Source of the DNA: Candidatus Bandiella numerosa
Lineage (GTDB): Bacteria > Pseudomonadota > Alphaproteobacteria > Rickettsiales > Midichloriaceae
Length of the DNA stretch: 64,000 nucleotides
Direction: 5' to 3'
NCBI RefSeq assembly: GCF_029981845.1
Contig: NZ_CP104164.1
Coordinates: 1 to 64,000 of the forward strand
The notes under the pieces were generated by a model that was not told the DNA's origin, did no database searches, and worked only from the letters and a program-made list of their open reading frames with translations. Position numbers and translations under genes: made by a program. Positions 29,822-38,238 of this stretch are shown one piece after another (the first letter of the stretch is position 1; each line of letters begins with the position of its first letter).

Positions 29822-30355
29822 TTATATACTTTTCTCAACCTGATCAAAATGTAAATCCACAGGGGTCTCTCTACCAAAAATGGAAACTAAAACTTTTAAA
29901 CGTTGCTTTTCGTCCTCCACTTCCTCAATAATACCATTAAATGTCTCAAAAACACCATTAACAATCTTAACATTTTCACCAACCTCAAAACTCTTCTTCA
30001 TTTCTTTGATAACTTTACCCTCTTCAACTTGCATCAAAACCCTTTTAACTTCAAACTCAGGTATAGCTAACGGCGTATTACTCCCACCCAAAAGCTTTCC
30101 AACATACTGCGTATTTTTTACTATATTCCAAGTAAGGTCATTCAATTCCATATTGACCATTATATACCCAGGAAAAATCTTTTTTTCCGCATTGATCTTT
30201 TTTCCTTTTTTTATTTCAACTGTATTCTCTACAGGAACGACAAAATCTTTAAAAGCATCAGCTACATGCTTTTTTAACGCATTTTCTTTGATTAAACCAA
30301 TAACCTTTTTTTCGTATCCAGATAGGACATTAATTATATACCATTTGGCAATCAA
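29822..30355 (-). CDS. nusG: Transcription termination/antitermination factor NusG
   Basis: The 177-residue protein has an N-terminal NGN domain (KWYIINVLSGYEKKV, then FPGYIMVNMELNDLTWNIVKNT) and a C-terminal KOW domain (FEVGENVKIVNGVFETFNGIIEEVE). It couples RNA polymerase to Rho or the ribosome. The start is TTG at 30355, 2 bases after the secE stop, so the two are almost certainly translationally coupled. Confidence 0.97.
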   Translation of the reverse strand: MIAKWYIINVLSGYEKKVIGLIKENALKKHVADAFKDFVVPVENTVEIKKGKKINAEKKIFPGYIMVNMELNDLTWNIVKNTQYVGKLLGGSNTPLAIPEFEVKRVLMQVEEGKVIKEMKKSFEVGENVKIVNGVFETFNGIIEEVEDEKQRLKVLVSIFGRETPVDLHFDQVEKSI

Positions 30356-30357
30356 AA

Positions 30358-30555
30358 CTATCCTCCTAATGTTAATACATAATTAATAGACTTGTATATT
30401 GCTCCATCAATCATCAAAAAAAACAGTGATGAGATTATAACCGCAATAAAAACCAGCAATGAAGACATCATTGTATCTTTCATTACAGGCCATGAAATCC
30501 TGTATGCCTCAGACCTAACCTCTGTAATAAAATTTAGTAATTTACTTATTTTCAC
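30358..30555 (-). CDS. secE: Preprotein translocase subunit SecE
   Basis: The 65-residue single-span protein has the conserved amphipathic segment FITEVRSEAYRISWPVMKDT followed by one membrane helix (about 28-55), the minimal bacterial SecE. The start is GTG at 30555. As in most bacteria it heads the nusG-rplKAJL-rpoBC operon. No tRNA-Trp or tuf gene is found upstream. Confidence 0.95.
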   Translation of the reverse strand: MKISKLLNFITEVRSEAYRISWPVMKDTMMSSLLVFIAVIISSLFFLMIDGAIYKSINYVLTLGG

Positions 30556-30858
30556 TTAATGCAGTCTAATTTAAAACTATGGTAACAAATCATATTCAAG
30601 TTACTTCCAAAGTCAAGCTTTTAATCCAAGAATTGTATGGCAACCACTAAAAATAACCGATAGACAAATTTAGATGTTTTTAAAAAAATACTCGTAATGC
30701 TGAAAAAAGTATAATGATATATTCAAAGCGATATTTAATTTAGCAATCAAGTTCAAAGCTCAATAGTAAATAACGGTTCATCATTCATTCCTCTTTACAT
30801 AAAAAAGAACGTCACATAAAGCCTGAACAAGCAATGATTTAAACTTACAATAGTTTAA
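30556..30858. other. Intergenic region upstream of secE
   Basis: This spacer separates the stop of the 36-residue repeat protein from the secE start. It contains the secE promoter at 30589-30616. No ORF of coding character, tRNA or strong hairpin was seen in the remainder. Confidence 0.5.
30589..30616 (-). promoter_or_regulatory. Sigma-70 promoter of the secE-rpoC operon
   Basis: On the minus strand TTGACT (30611-30616) and TATGAT (30589-30594) are separated by 16 bases, each one base from consensus. It is the best promoter match I found in the window and sits 33 bases upstream of the secE GTG, as expected for an operon carrying ribosomal proteins and RNA polymerase. Confidence 0.65.
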
Positions 30859-31605
30859 TTATAAATCAACATGCCCTACTTGATGGGCATTGTATTCATC
30901 AAGTATGTCTATGAGTTTATCAGACAACTCTGTTTTTCCAAGTTTAATGGAATGCATTATAGGATTATCACCATCCTTACCCAATTCTACAGGATTAAGT
31001 TTGACAAAGCTTAAAATTTGTTCATCTTTTATACCATCTTTTTCAATCAAATCCTTGATTATATCAGCAGATATAGTCTTTATATTAATTTTTCCAAACT
31101 TTAATGCAAGATTAATATCGTCTCTTTTGATCAAAAAATTCACAACATTTTTAGAATAATAACCACATTTTTCTAACAATGACTTTGGATTCAATTTTGC
31201 AAGCTCTAGCGCTTTATCAATATATGTTTTATCAATTAAAGTACATATAGGGGTATGATAATTGTGAAATCCACATGTATTTGCAAGAACTTTTGGATTT
31301 AATTTTGCAAACTCAACAACCAGATCTATTGCATTTTTATCTATAAGATAATCAAGCGCAGAACAACCTGAATAAGATCCACAGCTTACAAGGACAGAGC
31401 TAGGATTTAATTTTGCAAGTTCTAGAGCTATATCACTTCTTCCATCAATGATTAACATACAAACTGGAGTAAAGTCTCCGTATTCATCTTTGTATTTAGC
31501 CATTTCCTTAATTAAATAAGAATGCTCCTTAGCATAAGATAAAATATTATCTCTATCGCCCTTCTGGATTAAATTTAAAAGCTTGTAAAATTTTGTATCT
31601 ACCAT
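30859..31605 (-). CDS. Ankyrin-like 36-residue repeat protein
   Basis: The 248-residue cytosolic-type protein is built from degenerate helical repeats with an exact 36-residue period. AKLNP recurs at residues 64-68, 100-104 and 136-140, and CG at 75-76, 111-112 and 147-148. More worn copies occur at about 171 (GKIN) and 201 (VKLNP). The unit (D/N-x-A-L-E-L-A-K-L-N-P, then C-G, then L-I-D-K) resembles a lengthened ankyrin repeat. No signal peptide or membrane helix is present. Repeat proteins of this kind are frequent effector candidates in intracellular Rickettsiales; that role is inference. It lies between nuoE and the secE operon with 56 bases to nuoE. Confidence 0.7.
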   Translation of the reverse strand: MVDTKFYKLLNLIQKGDRDNILSYAKEHSYLIKEMAKYKDEYGDFTPVCMLIIDGRSDIALELAKLNPSSVLVSCGSYSGCSALDYLIDKNAIDLVVEFAKLNPKVLANTCGFHNYHTPICTLIDKTYIDKALELAKLNPKSLLEKCGYYSKNVVNFLIKRDDINLALKFGKINIKTISADIIKDLIEKDGIKDEQILSFVKLNPVELGKDGDNPIMHSIKLGKTELSDKLIDILDEYNAHQVGHVDL

Positions 31606-31661
31606 ATCTTCTTACCTAAATTCATTAGGCGAATTGTAGCAAACCCAAAATTAAAATTCAA

Positions 31662-32189
31662 TTATTTCTTTCCCAACTTATCTATTAATTTTTCCATTGA
31701 CTCAGGAGTGAGGTTTTCATGATAATCATTATTGATTTGAACCAGTGGTGCTGCGACGCATGCTCCTAAGCATTCGACCTCAACCAAGGTAAATTGATTA
31801 TCTTCTGTTGTTTCTCCTAATTCGATGTTCAGTTTTTTCTTACAAACCTTTGTGATATCTTTGGCACCTCTAAGCATACAAGGCGTTGTTCTACAAACTT
31901 GTATGAGGTACTTTCCAACAGGTTGTTTGTTAAACATTGTATAAAAATTTGCAACCTCATAAACTTGAATGGCAGGCATATCAAGTAATTCAGCAATATA
32001 GTCCATCGCTGCAAAAGGTATCCAATTATCATGTTGCTCTTGAGCTAAATACAACAATGGCATAACCGCACTCCTTTGTTTTCCTTCAGGATATTTTTTT
32101 ATATATTCATTGGCTTTCTTGAGATTACTAACAGAAAACTTGAAGGATTTTGGTTGTTCAAAATTGCGCTCTTTAAATATCGAAGACAT
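31662..32189 (-). CDS. nuoE: NADH-quinone oxidoreductase subunit E
   Basis: The 175-residue protein is the 24-kDa subunit of complex I with one 2Fe-2S cluster. The four ligands C99, C104, C140 and C144 (CRTTPC and CLGAC) are present, and the N-terminal helix part FKFSVSNLKKANEYIKKYPEGKQRSAV (landmark) fits the family. It follows nuoD by 6 bases. The rest of complex I is not in the window. Confidence 0.97.
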   Translation of the reverse strand: MSSIFKERNFEQPKSFKFSVSNLKKANEYIKKYPEGKQRSAVMPLLYLAQEQHDNWIPFAAMDYIAELLDMPAIQVYEVANFYTMFNKQPVGKYLIQVCRTTPCMLRGAKDITKVCKKKLNIELGETTEDNQFTLVEVECLGACVAAPLVQINNDYHENLTPESMEKLIDKLGKK

Positions 32190-32195
32190 AATGCA

Positions 32196-33389
32196 TTACC
32201 TATCTATTTCTCCAAAAACAACATCAAGACTACCAATGTTTGCAACAACATCAGCAAGCATATGACCTTTACTCATGACTTCAAGAGCCTGCAAATGAGC
32301 GAAGCTTGGCGCTCTAATATGACACCTATACGGTTTATTGCTTCCATCAGCTATTAAATACACTCCAAATTCACCCTTGGGAGTTTCCACAGCAGTATAA
32401 GTTTCTCCGGGTCCAACGTCATAGCCCTCTGTGAACAATTTAAAATGATGAATCAACGCCTCCATTGATTGCTTCATATCCTTTCTTGATGGCGGTGTTA
32501 TTTTTTTATCACCAGAGTGTACGTCACCTTTTGGCATCTTTTCAAGGCACTGTCTAACTATCTTGATAGATTCTTTCATTTCCGCCATTCTCACAAGATA
32601 TCTATCATAACAATCACCATTTTTACCAATAGGTATTTTGAAATCAAGCTCCTCATATATTTCATAAGGTTGAGATTTTCTTAAATCCCAAGGTATACCA
32701 CATGCGCGTATCATTGGGCCAGAAAATCCCCAATCTAAACATTGTGCTTTCGTTACCTTTCCAATATCAACAAGGCGTTGTTTAAAAATTCTATTTTCAT
32801 CTAACAACGTTTCCATATCAGATATTTTGCTTGGAAATTTTTCAAAAAAATTAAATATATCCTCTAGTAATTTTTCATCTACATCTTTTGCAACTCCACC
32901 AGGTCGAATGTATGCGGAATGAAACCTTGCCCCTGACGCTCTTTCATAGAATTCCAGCATCACCTCCCTCTCTTCAAACATCCAGAATAATGGAGTCATT
33001 GCACCAACATCAAGAGCATAGGTAGTTACGTTTAATATATGATTTAAAATTCTTGTAATTTCACTAAAAAGAACTCTTAAATATTGAGCACGCAAAGGAA
33101 CCTTAAATTTTAACAACTTTTCAACTGCAAGGGCAAAGCAGTGTTCCTGACACATTGGAGAAACATAATCAAGTCTATCGAAATACGGAACTGCTTGAAG
33201 ATATGTTTTGTATTCAATAAGCTTCTCTGTACCTCTATGCAACAAACCAATATGCGGGTCTGCACGTTCAACAACCTCCCCATCCATTTCTAAAATCAAC
33301 CTTAAAACACCGTGAGAAGCAGGATGCTGAGGTCCAAAATTTATCGAAATATTTTTTATATTTTTCTTTGCACTTGAATCCACAATCAT
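32196..33389 (-). CDS. nuoD: NADH-quinone oxidoreductase subunit D
   Basis: The 49-kDa quinone-site subunit of complex I has its hallmark INFGPQHPASHGVLRL near the N-terminus, then ADPHIGLLHRGTEKL, DRLDYVSPMCQEH, and the C-terminal end DVVFGEIDR. ATG at 33389 (397 residues) is preferred to the TTG/ATG options seven codons upstream because the family normally has only a short N-terminal tail. nuoC, usually upstream, is replaced by a divergent MFS-HD gene. Confidence 0.97.
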   Translation of the reverse strand: MIVDSSAKKNIKNISINFGPQHPASHGVLRLILEMDGEVVERADPHIGLLHRGTEKLIEYKTYLQAVPYFDRLDYVSPMCQEHCFALAVEKLLKFKVPLRAQYLRVLFSEITRILNHILNVTTYALDVGAMTPLFWMFEEREVMLEFYERASGARFHSAYIRPGGVAKDVDEKLLEDIFNFFEKFPSKISDMETLLDENRIFKQRLVDIGKVTKAQCLDWGFSGPMIRACGIPWDLRKSQPYEIYEELDFKIPIGKNGDCYDRYLVRMAEMKESIKIVRQCLEKMPKGDVHSGDKKITPPSRKDMKQSMEALIHHFKLFTEGYDVGPGETYTAVETPKGEFGVYLIADGSNKPYRCHIRAPSFAHLQALEVMSKGHMLADVVANIGSLDVVFGEIDR

Positions 33390-33498
33390 TAGTATACAGT
33401 ATGTTTTCAACTTATTAATCTAGGCTACATTAGCACATAGAATTTTTGAAATAAACTAATAAAAAGCTTGAATTAAGAAAAAATAATTAATAGCCTCA

Positions 33499-33553
33499 GT
33501 ACTGTAAAATTGTTATTGGCGGTACGTACAGTAAAATTATTATTAAGAGGTAC
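33499..33553 (+). repeat. Two tandem 27/28-bp repeats ahead of the MFS-HD gene
   Basis: Copy one (33499-33525) and copy two (33526-33553) both begin GTAC, continue with GTAAAATT and TTATT at equal positions, and end GGTAC. The second copy carries AAGAGG at 33545-33550, the likely ribosome-binding site, nine bases before the ATG at 33559. The repeats may be an operator pair, a promoter duplication, or a chance slippage product. Confidence 0.55.
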
Positions 33554-33558
33554 AATTC

Positions 33559-35535
33559 ATGGCAACAAAACTCACTGGAAAACAAAAAGAGGCTGTTTTC
33601 TTACTTTCAATAGGTACGCTATTAGAATACTTTGATTTAATGCTATACATACATTTATCAACAATTCTAAACGACTTATTCTTTCCAAAAACCGACCCAA
33701 TGATTACAAAGATACTGGGGGCAACGGCCTTTTGTATGACATTTGTGCTTAGACCAGTAGGAGGCTATATTATAGGCAGAATTGGAGATACAATTGGAAG
33801 GAAACATACAGTACTAATCACAACATTTTTGATGGCAGGATCTTGTTTGACTATGGCAATGTTTCCAACATACGCAGAGGTTGGAATTTGGGCAACAATC
33901 GCGATTCTTTTATGCAGGATGGTGCAAGGATTTTCATCCTTAGGAGAGGCAATGGGGGCAGGAGTATATTTAGCAGAAACTTTAAAATCACCATATAAAT
34001 ACATTGCAAATGGATTAATAGACATACAAGCAAGAATGGGAGGTTTCTTAGCTTTAGGAATAGCATCACTTGTGCTTAATTACAACTTCAGTTGGAGATA
34101 TGCTTTTTTTATAGGAGCTGGGATTGCAGTAATAGGTTTAGTGGCAAGAAGAAGACTAAGAGAAACACCAGAGTTTGTAAGTTATCAAACTAGGATGAAG
34201 TTACAAAAGCAATTAGATAATATAATAGATGAAAAAGTAGAGATGCGGTCTTGTTTAGCCATGGCTCTTTCAATAATAGTATTTCCCTTTGGATATTATA
34301 TAGCATACATGTACCTAGGAGATTTTATGAAGGATAGTCTAGGAATGACAGCTGAACAGGTAATAAATCATAACTTTAAATTTTCTATTATAGATATATC
34401 TGTCTTAGGTTTTTTTGTTTATTTATACAGGTATATTCATCCAATTAATATCGCCCTATTATCAAGTTTTATTTTATTATTCACTTTACTATTAACTCCA
34501 TATTGCTTAGAACACATTCATGCTCTAGGAGGTGAAAATGTTATATTTATTTTACAGGCTGGCATAGAGCAAATAGGAACTATAAATTTGTTGATGTGGA
34601 TGAAACATTTTCCTATATCCAAAAGATTCACGGCAGTAGCAGCTACTTTCGGAATATCGAGTGCAATTGGGTATGCAATTGTAGCATATGGGCTAATTCC
34701 ACTTACTACATGGTTTGGCTATTACGGAATTTGGGTACTATTCGCACCAGCAATTATTGGCTTTATATGGGCATTGAGTTATTTAATGAAGCTAGAGAAA
34801 GTAAGCGGTGCTTACGATAGCTATCCAGATGAACCGAGAATTAATGACACTGCATTAGAGGAAGGTGATTTTAAATATGAGCTTGATGATGAATATGAAC
34901 AATTTAGCAGTAAATGCGAATATAGCATAGATCTACTGAATAAACTGGAGACATTAAGTAAGGAGCAAGATGTTAGGTTGAACATAAAAGTGATAGAAAA
35001 GGCAATCACCTTTACTAAAAAGTGGCATTCTGGACAGATACGAAAAACAGGGGAGCATCCATTTTATTGGCATCCTCTTAGAGTGGCTGAAATGGTGGCA
35101 ACATATTATTGCAAAACAGATGTGATAGTAGCATCATTACTCCATGATACAATTGAAGATTCAGAATGCACAATGGAGATTATAGAAAAAGAGTTTAACC
35201 AGAGGATAGCAGAAATAGTAGATAGATTAACCAATAATAGGTTTGAAGATGGAGTGTGGATTAAGTTAACACTTGAGCAAACCTTAGAAAAACTAAATAA
35301 GCTAGGAGATAAGGAGGCGATGTTCATCAAGCTAATGGATAGACAACACAATCTTGAAACGATAAAAGGATTAAGTCCAGAGAAACAAAAGAAGATGGCA
35401 CAAGAGACAAATAATCACTTTATAAAATGGATTGCAATTATAGGAGATAAATTAGGAGTCATAGAAAAGATGGATCTTGAAAATAAGATGTATGAACTAG
35501 ATAAGAAGATTTTAAAAGATAATAAAGAAAACTAA
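33559..35535 (+). CDS. MFS transporter (ProP/MHS-like) fused to a (p)ppGpp-hydrolase-type HD domain
   Basis: The 658-residue protein joins two domains without a break. Residues 1-410 form a 12-helix major facilitator of the metabolite:H+ symporter group (GDTIGRK at 76-82, LRETPEF after helix 6), like ProP. After an acidic linker (about 411-455), residues 480-630 match the HD hydrolase domain of Rel/SpoT: R495, H505, H529-D530, E533-D534, and KLMDRQHN with D594 and N598 are all kept. The synthetase domain is absent. It could couple uptake of an osmolyte or metabolite to (p)ppGpp removal (inference). Proline/betaine transporters and SpoT-like genes are known cargo of Rickettsiales amplified genetic elements. 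Base use is visibly less A+T-rich than in its neighbours. Confidence 0.85.
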   Translation: MATKLTGKQKEAVFLLSIGTLLEYFDLMLYIHLSTILNDLFFPKTDPMITKILGATAFCMTFVLRPVGGYIIGRIGDTIGRKHTVLITTFLMAGSCLTMAMFPTYAEVGIWATIAILLCRMVQGFSSLGEAMGAGVYLAETLKSPYKYIANGLIDIQARMGGFLALGIASLVLNYNFSWRYAFFIGAGIAVIGLVARRRLRETPEFVSYQTRMKLQKQLDNIIDEKVEMRSCLAMALSIIVFPFGYYIAYMYLGDFMKDSLGMTAEQVINHNFKFSIIDISVLGFFVYLYRYIHPINIALLSSFILLFTLLLTPYCLEHIHALGGENVIFILQAGIEQIGTINLLMWMKHFPISKRFTAVAATFGISSAIGYAIVAYGLIPLTTWFGYYGIWVLFAPAIIGFIWALSYLMKLEKVSGAYDSYPDEPRINDTALEEGDFKYELDDEYEQFSSKCEYSIDLLNKLETLSKEQDVRLNIKVIEKAITFTKKWHSGQIRKTGEHPFYWHPLRVAEMVATYYCKTDVIVASLLHDTIEDSECTMEIIEKEFNQRIAEIVDRLTNNRFEDGVWIKLTLEQTLEKLNKLGDKEAMFIKLMDRQHNLETIKGLSPEKQKKMAQETNNHFIKWIAIIGDKLGVIEKMDLENKMYELDKKILKDNKEN

Positions 35536-35899
35536 AATATAACGATACTATCTAACCTTGTTATACCAATTTCCTAAAATAACTTGATAGATAAATTAGT
35601 ATTTTTAATAGGTTTTATAACATTTGAGTTTAATGTACCTTGGATACATGGCGAAGATGATGTAAAAAAATCACCAAAAAGACTCAATTTAGATGTTAAA
35701 TTATTTAAGGTGGTAGGGTATTACGCTAAAAATTTTTGATCAACCAATCAATTGCTTATTTTAGTCAATGCAAAAAGACATATCTATCAATATTGTTGCC
35801 TATTTTATAGATTTAATTATTCTGTAAATTGTATAGATGATTGAAATAAACCTCTATATGTGAAATAAATATATCTAACTGTAATTCAATGCCTAAAAA
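35536..35899. other. Intergenic region with a small uncertain ORF
   Basis: This gap between the MFS-HD gene and the VirB4-like gene holds one short open frame of coding appearance (35584-35739) and otherwise A+T-rich sequence. No tRNA, strong hairpin or insertion-sequence end was seen. Confidence 0.4.
35584..35739 (+). CDS. Small ORF or gene remnant of unknown origin
   Basis: From TTG at 35584 the frame gives 51 residues, beginning with a hydrophobic stretch (KLVFLIGFITFEF) followed by a charged tail (PWIHGEDDVKKSPKRLN and so on) ending KVVGYYAKNF. There is no good ribosome-binding site, and a TAA lies in frame just upstream. It could be the 3' fragment of a lost gene or chance. I recognise no family. 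Confidence 0.2.
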   Translation: MIDKLVFLIGFITFEFNVPWIHGEDDVKKSPKRLNLDVKLFKVVGYYAKNF

Positions 35900-38179
35900 G
35901 TGGAAATAAAAAACAACGAAAATATAAGAATATTTAATGGAAAGATAGCAGATTTTATTCCAGTTGTATGTCATTATAACGATACAACCCTTTTAACTAA
36001 AAATGCAGATTTGGTGCAGACTATAGAAATTCAAGGGTTTATAGATAAAGATTCTATCGACCAAGAAAAAGTTTTAAGAACTGAGGTTAGATCTGCAATT
36101 GCGAATTACGCAAATGATCCAGATATGGCCATACATTTGCATGTAGTTAGGGATTATAAAAATATTATGCCTAAACCATATCAAGGTTCTGACACAATAG
36201 TTAATCTTGTTGAGAATGAGTGGTGCAAGCAAAATAATTGGGATCGACAACTTGTTAATACATTGTATATAACTTTGGTGAAAAAAGGCCCTAGATTAAA
36301 ACTTTTCAATATTGCAGATTTTTTTACTTCCATAATTTCCTATACTTTAAAGTATAAATATAAATCACATCTAGAAAAATCTATTAATGCTTTAAATGAC
36401 GTTACAAAAAATATAAGCGATCAATTAAAAGTATTTTCGTCAAAAATTCTTACTATAATAAAAGAGGATAATGATTTTTACTCAGAACCATTGTCTTTTT
36501 ATTATTATTTAACGCATTTTAAGCATAAAAAGATTAAAGTAGAACAGTATGACTTTTCAGAATTATTAGCAGATTTTAATATCAGCACAGATTTTAATGT
36601 ACTACGTAATAGGAGCGATAATAAAACAAAATATGTAGCTGTTTATTCACTTGAATTGAAAAGTTCAGTGAGCACAGAATTTTTAGAACCTATTACACAG
36701 TGCCATTCACAATTTATTATTTCTGAATTAATTACTTTAGTATCAAACAAAAAAGCTTTAAGAGATACTGAAAATTATAAAAAAGCTTTAAAAAGTGTCA
36801 AAAATTTGGAAATATCTGGTGACTTGTATATTGATGAAGTAATCAATTCAGATAAGGGGAAAGTAAATGATTTTTGTTCATCTCAAATCAATATTATATT
36901 TCATTATGACAATTCGAATTTATTACAAGAAAACATTGAAGCAGTATCCGAACAATTTAATATCCTTGGGATAAAGGTAGTGAGAGAAGATTTTGATTTG
37001 CAATCAATCTTTTACCTAAATCTACCAGGCAATACTTTTTATGGTAATAGATCATTTTATTTACCAACCTCTTTTGTTGCCACTTTTAGCAACATTCATT
37101 CAAAAAGCATGGGTAATTACAATGGCAGTATTTGGGGAGAACCAGTTACAATATTAAGAACTCTTAAGGGTGGATATTATAATTTTAATTACCATTATAA
37201 AAACAATGGTAACACAATTATTGTAGGACCTAAAGGAACAGGTAAAACAACTTTAACTCACTTCCTGCTTGCTCAATCATTAAAATTTGACATAAAGATA
37301 ATATATATAGATTTAGAAGGTAGGAGTGATAAATTCTTAAAATCAATCAATGGTAATAAAATTAAATTGGAAAAAGATAAAGAATCTCCAATACAAATTG
37401 ATTTATTAAATATTGATAACTACGATGGAAACGTTAATTGGTTTGCCGATTTATTACTAAAAATTTGCGCTTATGATGATACATATAGATCAAATAACAA
37501 AAATTACATAGAAAAATTCAACATACTAGCAAAAGAGCTTATTAACACTAAAAACTATGATGAAAAAATCAAGTTGCTAGATAATTTTATAGAGTCATCC
37601 AACGATATAACGCTCAAGACTAATTATAAAAAATTTTTTCAATCTGATTTTTTTGCTAAATTTTTTAAGCATGATAAGACAACAATTTTCAATAATGAGA
37701 AATACTTAGGAATAGATTTTGCTGAAATTGCTGATTACCCTGAATTATTTAACCCTTTTTTAAGCCTATTATTAGCAATATTACCTAAATTTTTAACCGG
37801 TGAAAAAACTATCATAGTCGTTAACCATTCACATAGTATATTTGAAGCATCTGCATTTCAAAATCAAATTTTAAATTGGTTACAAAAATTAACTAATACT
37901 AACGCAATGATACTTTTAACACAGGAGAATATAGCAGATAAAAGCATTCACCAAAATTTAGCTGATATTATGCCATATTTTGCTTCTCAACTATACCTTT
38001 CTAATAGAATGCTAGACAAAGATTTTAGGCATATATTTAGCTTATCTAATCAAGAATTTAATTATATAAAGAGTTATGATCAGAGTAAACGCAGATTTCT
38101 TATAAAACATGGTGATGATTCGGTATTCGCAAAGATGGATTTGTCCGACCTTAAAAAAGTATTGGATTATCTTGGCTAA
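35900..38179 (+). CDS. Divergent VirB4-family ATPase of the Rickettsiales type IV system (RvhB4-II-like)
   Basis: The 759-residue protein matches the VirB4 layout: an N-terminal CagE/VirB4 domain (to about 400) and a C-terminal ATPase. Walker A GPKGTGKTT is intact (443-451). The Walker B site is degenerate, with IIVVNHSHSIFE (638-649) lacking the usual acidic pair. Rickettsiales have two VirB4 paralogues, and the second (RvhB4-II) is known to be diverged and to stand alone, as here. The start is GTG at 35900; a nearby ATG at 35889 is in another frame. No other vir gene is in the window. Confidence 0.8.
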   Translation: MEIKNNENIRIFNGKIADFIPVVCHYNDTTLLTKNADLVQTIEIQGFIDKDSIDQEKVLRTEVRSAIANYANDPDMAIHLHVVRDYKNIMPKPYQGSDTIVNLVENEWCKQNNWDRQLVNTLYITLVKKGPRLKLFNIADFFTSIISYTLKYKYKSHLEKSINALNDVTKNISDQLKVFSSKILTIIKEDNDFYSEPLSFYYYLTHFKHKKIKVEQYDFSELLADFNISTDFNVLRNRSDNKTKYVAVYSLELKSSVSTEFLEPITQCHSQFIISELITLVSNKKALRDTENYKKALKSVKNLEISGDLYIDEVINSDKGKVNDFCSSQINIIFHYDNSNLLQENIEAVSEQFNILGIKVVREDFDLQSIFYLNLPGNTFYGNRSFYLPTSFVATFSNIHSKSMGNYNGSIWGEPVTILRTLKGGYYNFNYHYKNNGNTIIVGPKGTGKTTLTHFLLAQSLKFDIKIIYIDLEGRSDKFLKSINGNKIKLEKDKESPIQIDLLNIDNYDGNVNWFADLLLKICAYDDTYRSNNKNYIEKFNILAKELINTKNYDEKIKLLDNFIESSNDITLKTNYKKFFQSDFFAKFFKHDKTTIFNNEKYLGIDFAEIADYPELFNPFLSLLLAILPKFLTGEKTIIVVNHSHSIFEASAFQNQILNWLQKLTNTNAMILLTQENIADKSIHQNLADIMPYFASQLYLSNRMLDKDFRHIFSLSNQEFNYIKSYDQSKRRFLIKHGDDSVFAKMDLSDLKKVLDYLG

Positions 38180-38238
38180 AATCCTAAAATAGGTGTTGAA
38201 AAAGTAATATTAGAGGTATAGCATCAATTCATACTTTT

